Positions 62,822-64,000 of a stretch of DNA of 64,000 nucleotides are shown here, piece by piece. The DNA is taken from contig CP006668.1 in NCBI GenBank assembly GCA_000471925.1, positions 2,728,001-2,792,000 on the forward strand. The letters are read 5' to 3'. A program made the translations under genes and the position numbers. The notes beneath the pieces were generated by a model that saw only the letters and a program-made list of their open reading frames with translations, did not search any database and was not told the origin of the DNA. Source of the DNA: Ralstonia pickettii DTP0602 (GTDB taxonomy: Bacteria; Pseudomonadota; Gammaproteobacteria; Burkholderiales; Burkholderiaceae). Within the stretch, counting starts at the first letter, position 1. Each line of letters starts with the position of its first letter.

Positions 62822-63811
62822 CTATTCGACCTTGACGTTGGCCTTCTTCACCAATGCGGCGTAGCGCGTGGCCTCGCTGCGGAAGAAGCTGGCCGCGGCT
62901 TCGGGCGTGCCGGGTTCGATCACGGTGCCTTGCTTCTTCATCGCCTCGAGCACTTCGGGCGAGGTGAAGGCCTTGGCAAAGGCATCGTGCACGCGCTTCA
63001 CTTCCGCGGGCGGCATGCCGGCCGGGCCGACCACGGCGAACCAGCCCGCGACGTTGTATCGGGGCAGCCCTTGCTCGGCGATGGTCGGGATCTCGGGCGC
63101 GGCCGCGGTGCGCTTGTCACCGCACAGGCCGATGGCGCGCAACGTGCCCGCCTTCAGATGCGGAGCCACGGCATTGAGCGCAACCACGCCCATCTCCACC
63201 TGGCCTGCGATCAGGTCGTTCAGCATCGGCCCGGTGCCCTTGTACGGCACGTGGCGCGCACTCACGCCCGCCTCGTCGAGGAACATCTCGCCGGCCAGGT
63301 GGATGATGGTGCCGTTGCCCGACGAGCCATAGTTGTAGCCGTCAGGCTTGGCCTTGAGCAGCGCCACCAGTTCCTTCACGTTCTTTGCCGGCACTTTCGG
63401 ATTGACCACCAGCACCAGCGGCGTGGCGCCGATCACACTGATCGGCGTGATGTCGCGGATCGCATCGAACGGCATCGAGCGGAACACGCTGGGATTGATC
63501 ACGTGGTTGTTCGAAACTAGCCCGAGCGTGCTGCCATCCGGCTGCGCCTTGACCACCGCCGCGGCGCCGGTGATGCCGCCGGCGCCGGGCAGGTTCTCGA
63601 TCACCACCGGCTGGCCGAAGGCCTTGCCCAGTGCCGGGCCGGCCGCACGGGCGATGGTGTCGACGCCGGAGCCGGCGCTGATCGGCAGGATCAGGCGCAC
63701 TGGCTTGCCGGTGCCGCCCTGGGCCAGGGCTTCGAAGCCAGGCACGGCCAGCGCAGTGGCGAACACGGCGGCCAGCGCCACTCCAGACTTGAGAAGGGTA
63801 CGGCGTTGCAT
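62822..63811 (-). CDS. Bug/TctC family carboxylate receptor
   Basis: A 329-residue periplasmic receptor with a twin-Arg-like start (QRRTLLKSGVALAAVFATAL), mature VRLILPISAGSGVDTIARA, QPVVIENLPGAGG and VPYKGTGPML. The sixth receptor of its kind in the window. It follows a CoA-transferase gene on the same strand, so the two are probably one unit. Confidence 0.92.
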   Translation of the reverse strand: MQRRTLLKSGVALAAVFATALAVPGFEALAQGGTGKPVRLILPISAGSGVDTIARAAGPALGKAFGQPVVIENLPGAGGITGAAAVVKAQPDGSTLGLVSNNHVINPSVFRSMPFDAIRDITPISVIGATPLVLVVNPKVPAKNVKELVALLKAKPDGYNYGSSGNGTIIHLAGEMFLDEAGVSARHVPYKGTGPMLNDLIAGQVEMGVVALNAVAPHLKAGTLRAIGLCGDKRTAAAPEIPTIAEQGLPRYNVAGWFAVVGPAGMPPAEVKRVHDAFAKAFTSPEVLEAMKKQGTVIEPGTPEAAASFFRSEATRYAALVKKANVKVE

Positions 63812-63886
63812 GAGGTTGTCTCCGTATCGTTATCGTGATGTCGTTTTGCGGGCTGCCGCTGTGGCGCGGCATGCCCGTCGTGCCAT

Positions 63887-64000
63887 TCAGCCAACGCGGC
63901 CCTTGCCGAGCTGCGACAGGATCTCTTCGTTGTGCTCGCCGGCCCTGGGCAGCGGTCGGCGCACGCCGGGGCGGCGCCCGCCCATCAGCAGCGGCAGCAG
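63887..64000 (-). CDS. CaiB/BaiF family CoA-transferase (C-terminal part, cut by window edge)
   Basis: The last 37 codons on the minus strand read GRRPGVRRPLPRAGEHNEEI followed by LSQLGKGRVG and a stop. P-x-x-GEHxxEIL near the end is the usual C-terminal signature of class III CoA-transferases, so the rest of the gene lies beyond position 64000. It precedes a Bug receptor, as in the module at 38.3-41 kb. Confidence 0.75.
   Translation of the reverse strand: MLPLLMGGRRPGVRRPLPRAGEHNEEILSQLGKGRVG

Overview
The window looks like part of a chromosome or chromid of a Burkholderiaceae bacterium, most like Cupriavidus or Ralstonia. This is an inference from very high G+C (one row at 51,001 is 48/60 by hand count), six Bug/TctC-type periplasmic receptors in 64 kb, many LysR/GntR/AraC-controlled acyl-CoA modules, and operons stitched by ATGA overlaps. 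I saw no rRNA, tRNA, transposase, integrase or CRISPR array.

Layout. 1-3.7 kb: DoxX membrane protein, MFS exporter, XapX protein and porin in one overlapping run. 3.7-6.9 kb: a receiver-only response regulator, an AraC regulator and a benzaldehyde-dehydrogenase-type ALDH with a direct-repeat operator candidate. 6.9-10.3 kb: a 1138-residue zinc-ribbon/cyclase/ATPase/TPR signalling protein. 10.5-20.8 kb: a tripartite tricarboxylate transporter (tctC-tctB-tctA, tctA split by an apparent small deletion), a second Bug receptor, LysR, an amino-acid-type binding protein, aconitase and a Tat-exported lactonase. 20.8-28.8 kb: hydrolase, ADP-forming acyl-CoA ligase, acyl-CoA dehydrogenase, LysR, MmgE/PrpD protein and Bug receptor, then a diguanylate cyclase.

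30.6-36.7 kb is a compositionally distinct block (33/60 G+C in the row at 31,801): an ArsR regulator with a Cys-Cys...Cys arsenite-site signature, a complete pstS-pstC-pstA-pstB-phoU operon and, convergent to it, a second pstS of another subfamily. A similar ATTTnnnGAAATG element lies at the arsR start and upstream of both pstS genes. I propose an arsenic-responsive phosphate uptake unit; this is the most interesting feature of the window.

37-45.7 kb: a winged-helix regulator, an acidic hypothetical protein, a CoA-transferase/Bug/enoyl-CoA hydratase/GntR module, then LysR, a carotenoid-oxygenase-family enzyme and a Zn alcohol dehydrogenase. 45.8-53 kb: a phospholipase-D lipoprotein and a second acyl-CoA module (ADP-forming ligase, Bug, PECR-like SDR, acyl-CoA dehydrogenase) in one ATGA-coupled operon. 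53-56.1 kb: an LprI-like small protein, an antitoxin remnant, a perfect Fur-type palindrome, a TonB siderophore receptor, a strong terminator and a 92-bp cruciform. 56.3-60.5 kb: an allantoin/hydantoin cluster (NCS1 permease, racemase, PuuE-type allantoinase, GntR). 60.5-64 kb: small membrane proteins, DUF427, gamma-carbonic anhydrase, a sixth Bug receptor and the end of a CaiB/BaiF CoA-transferase cut by the window edge.
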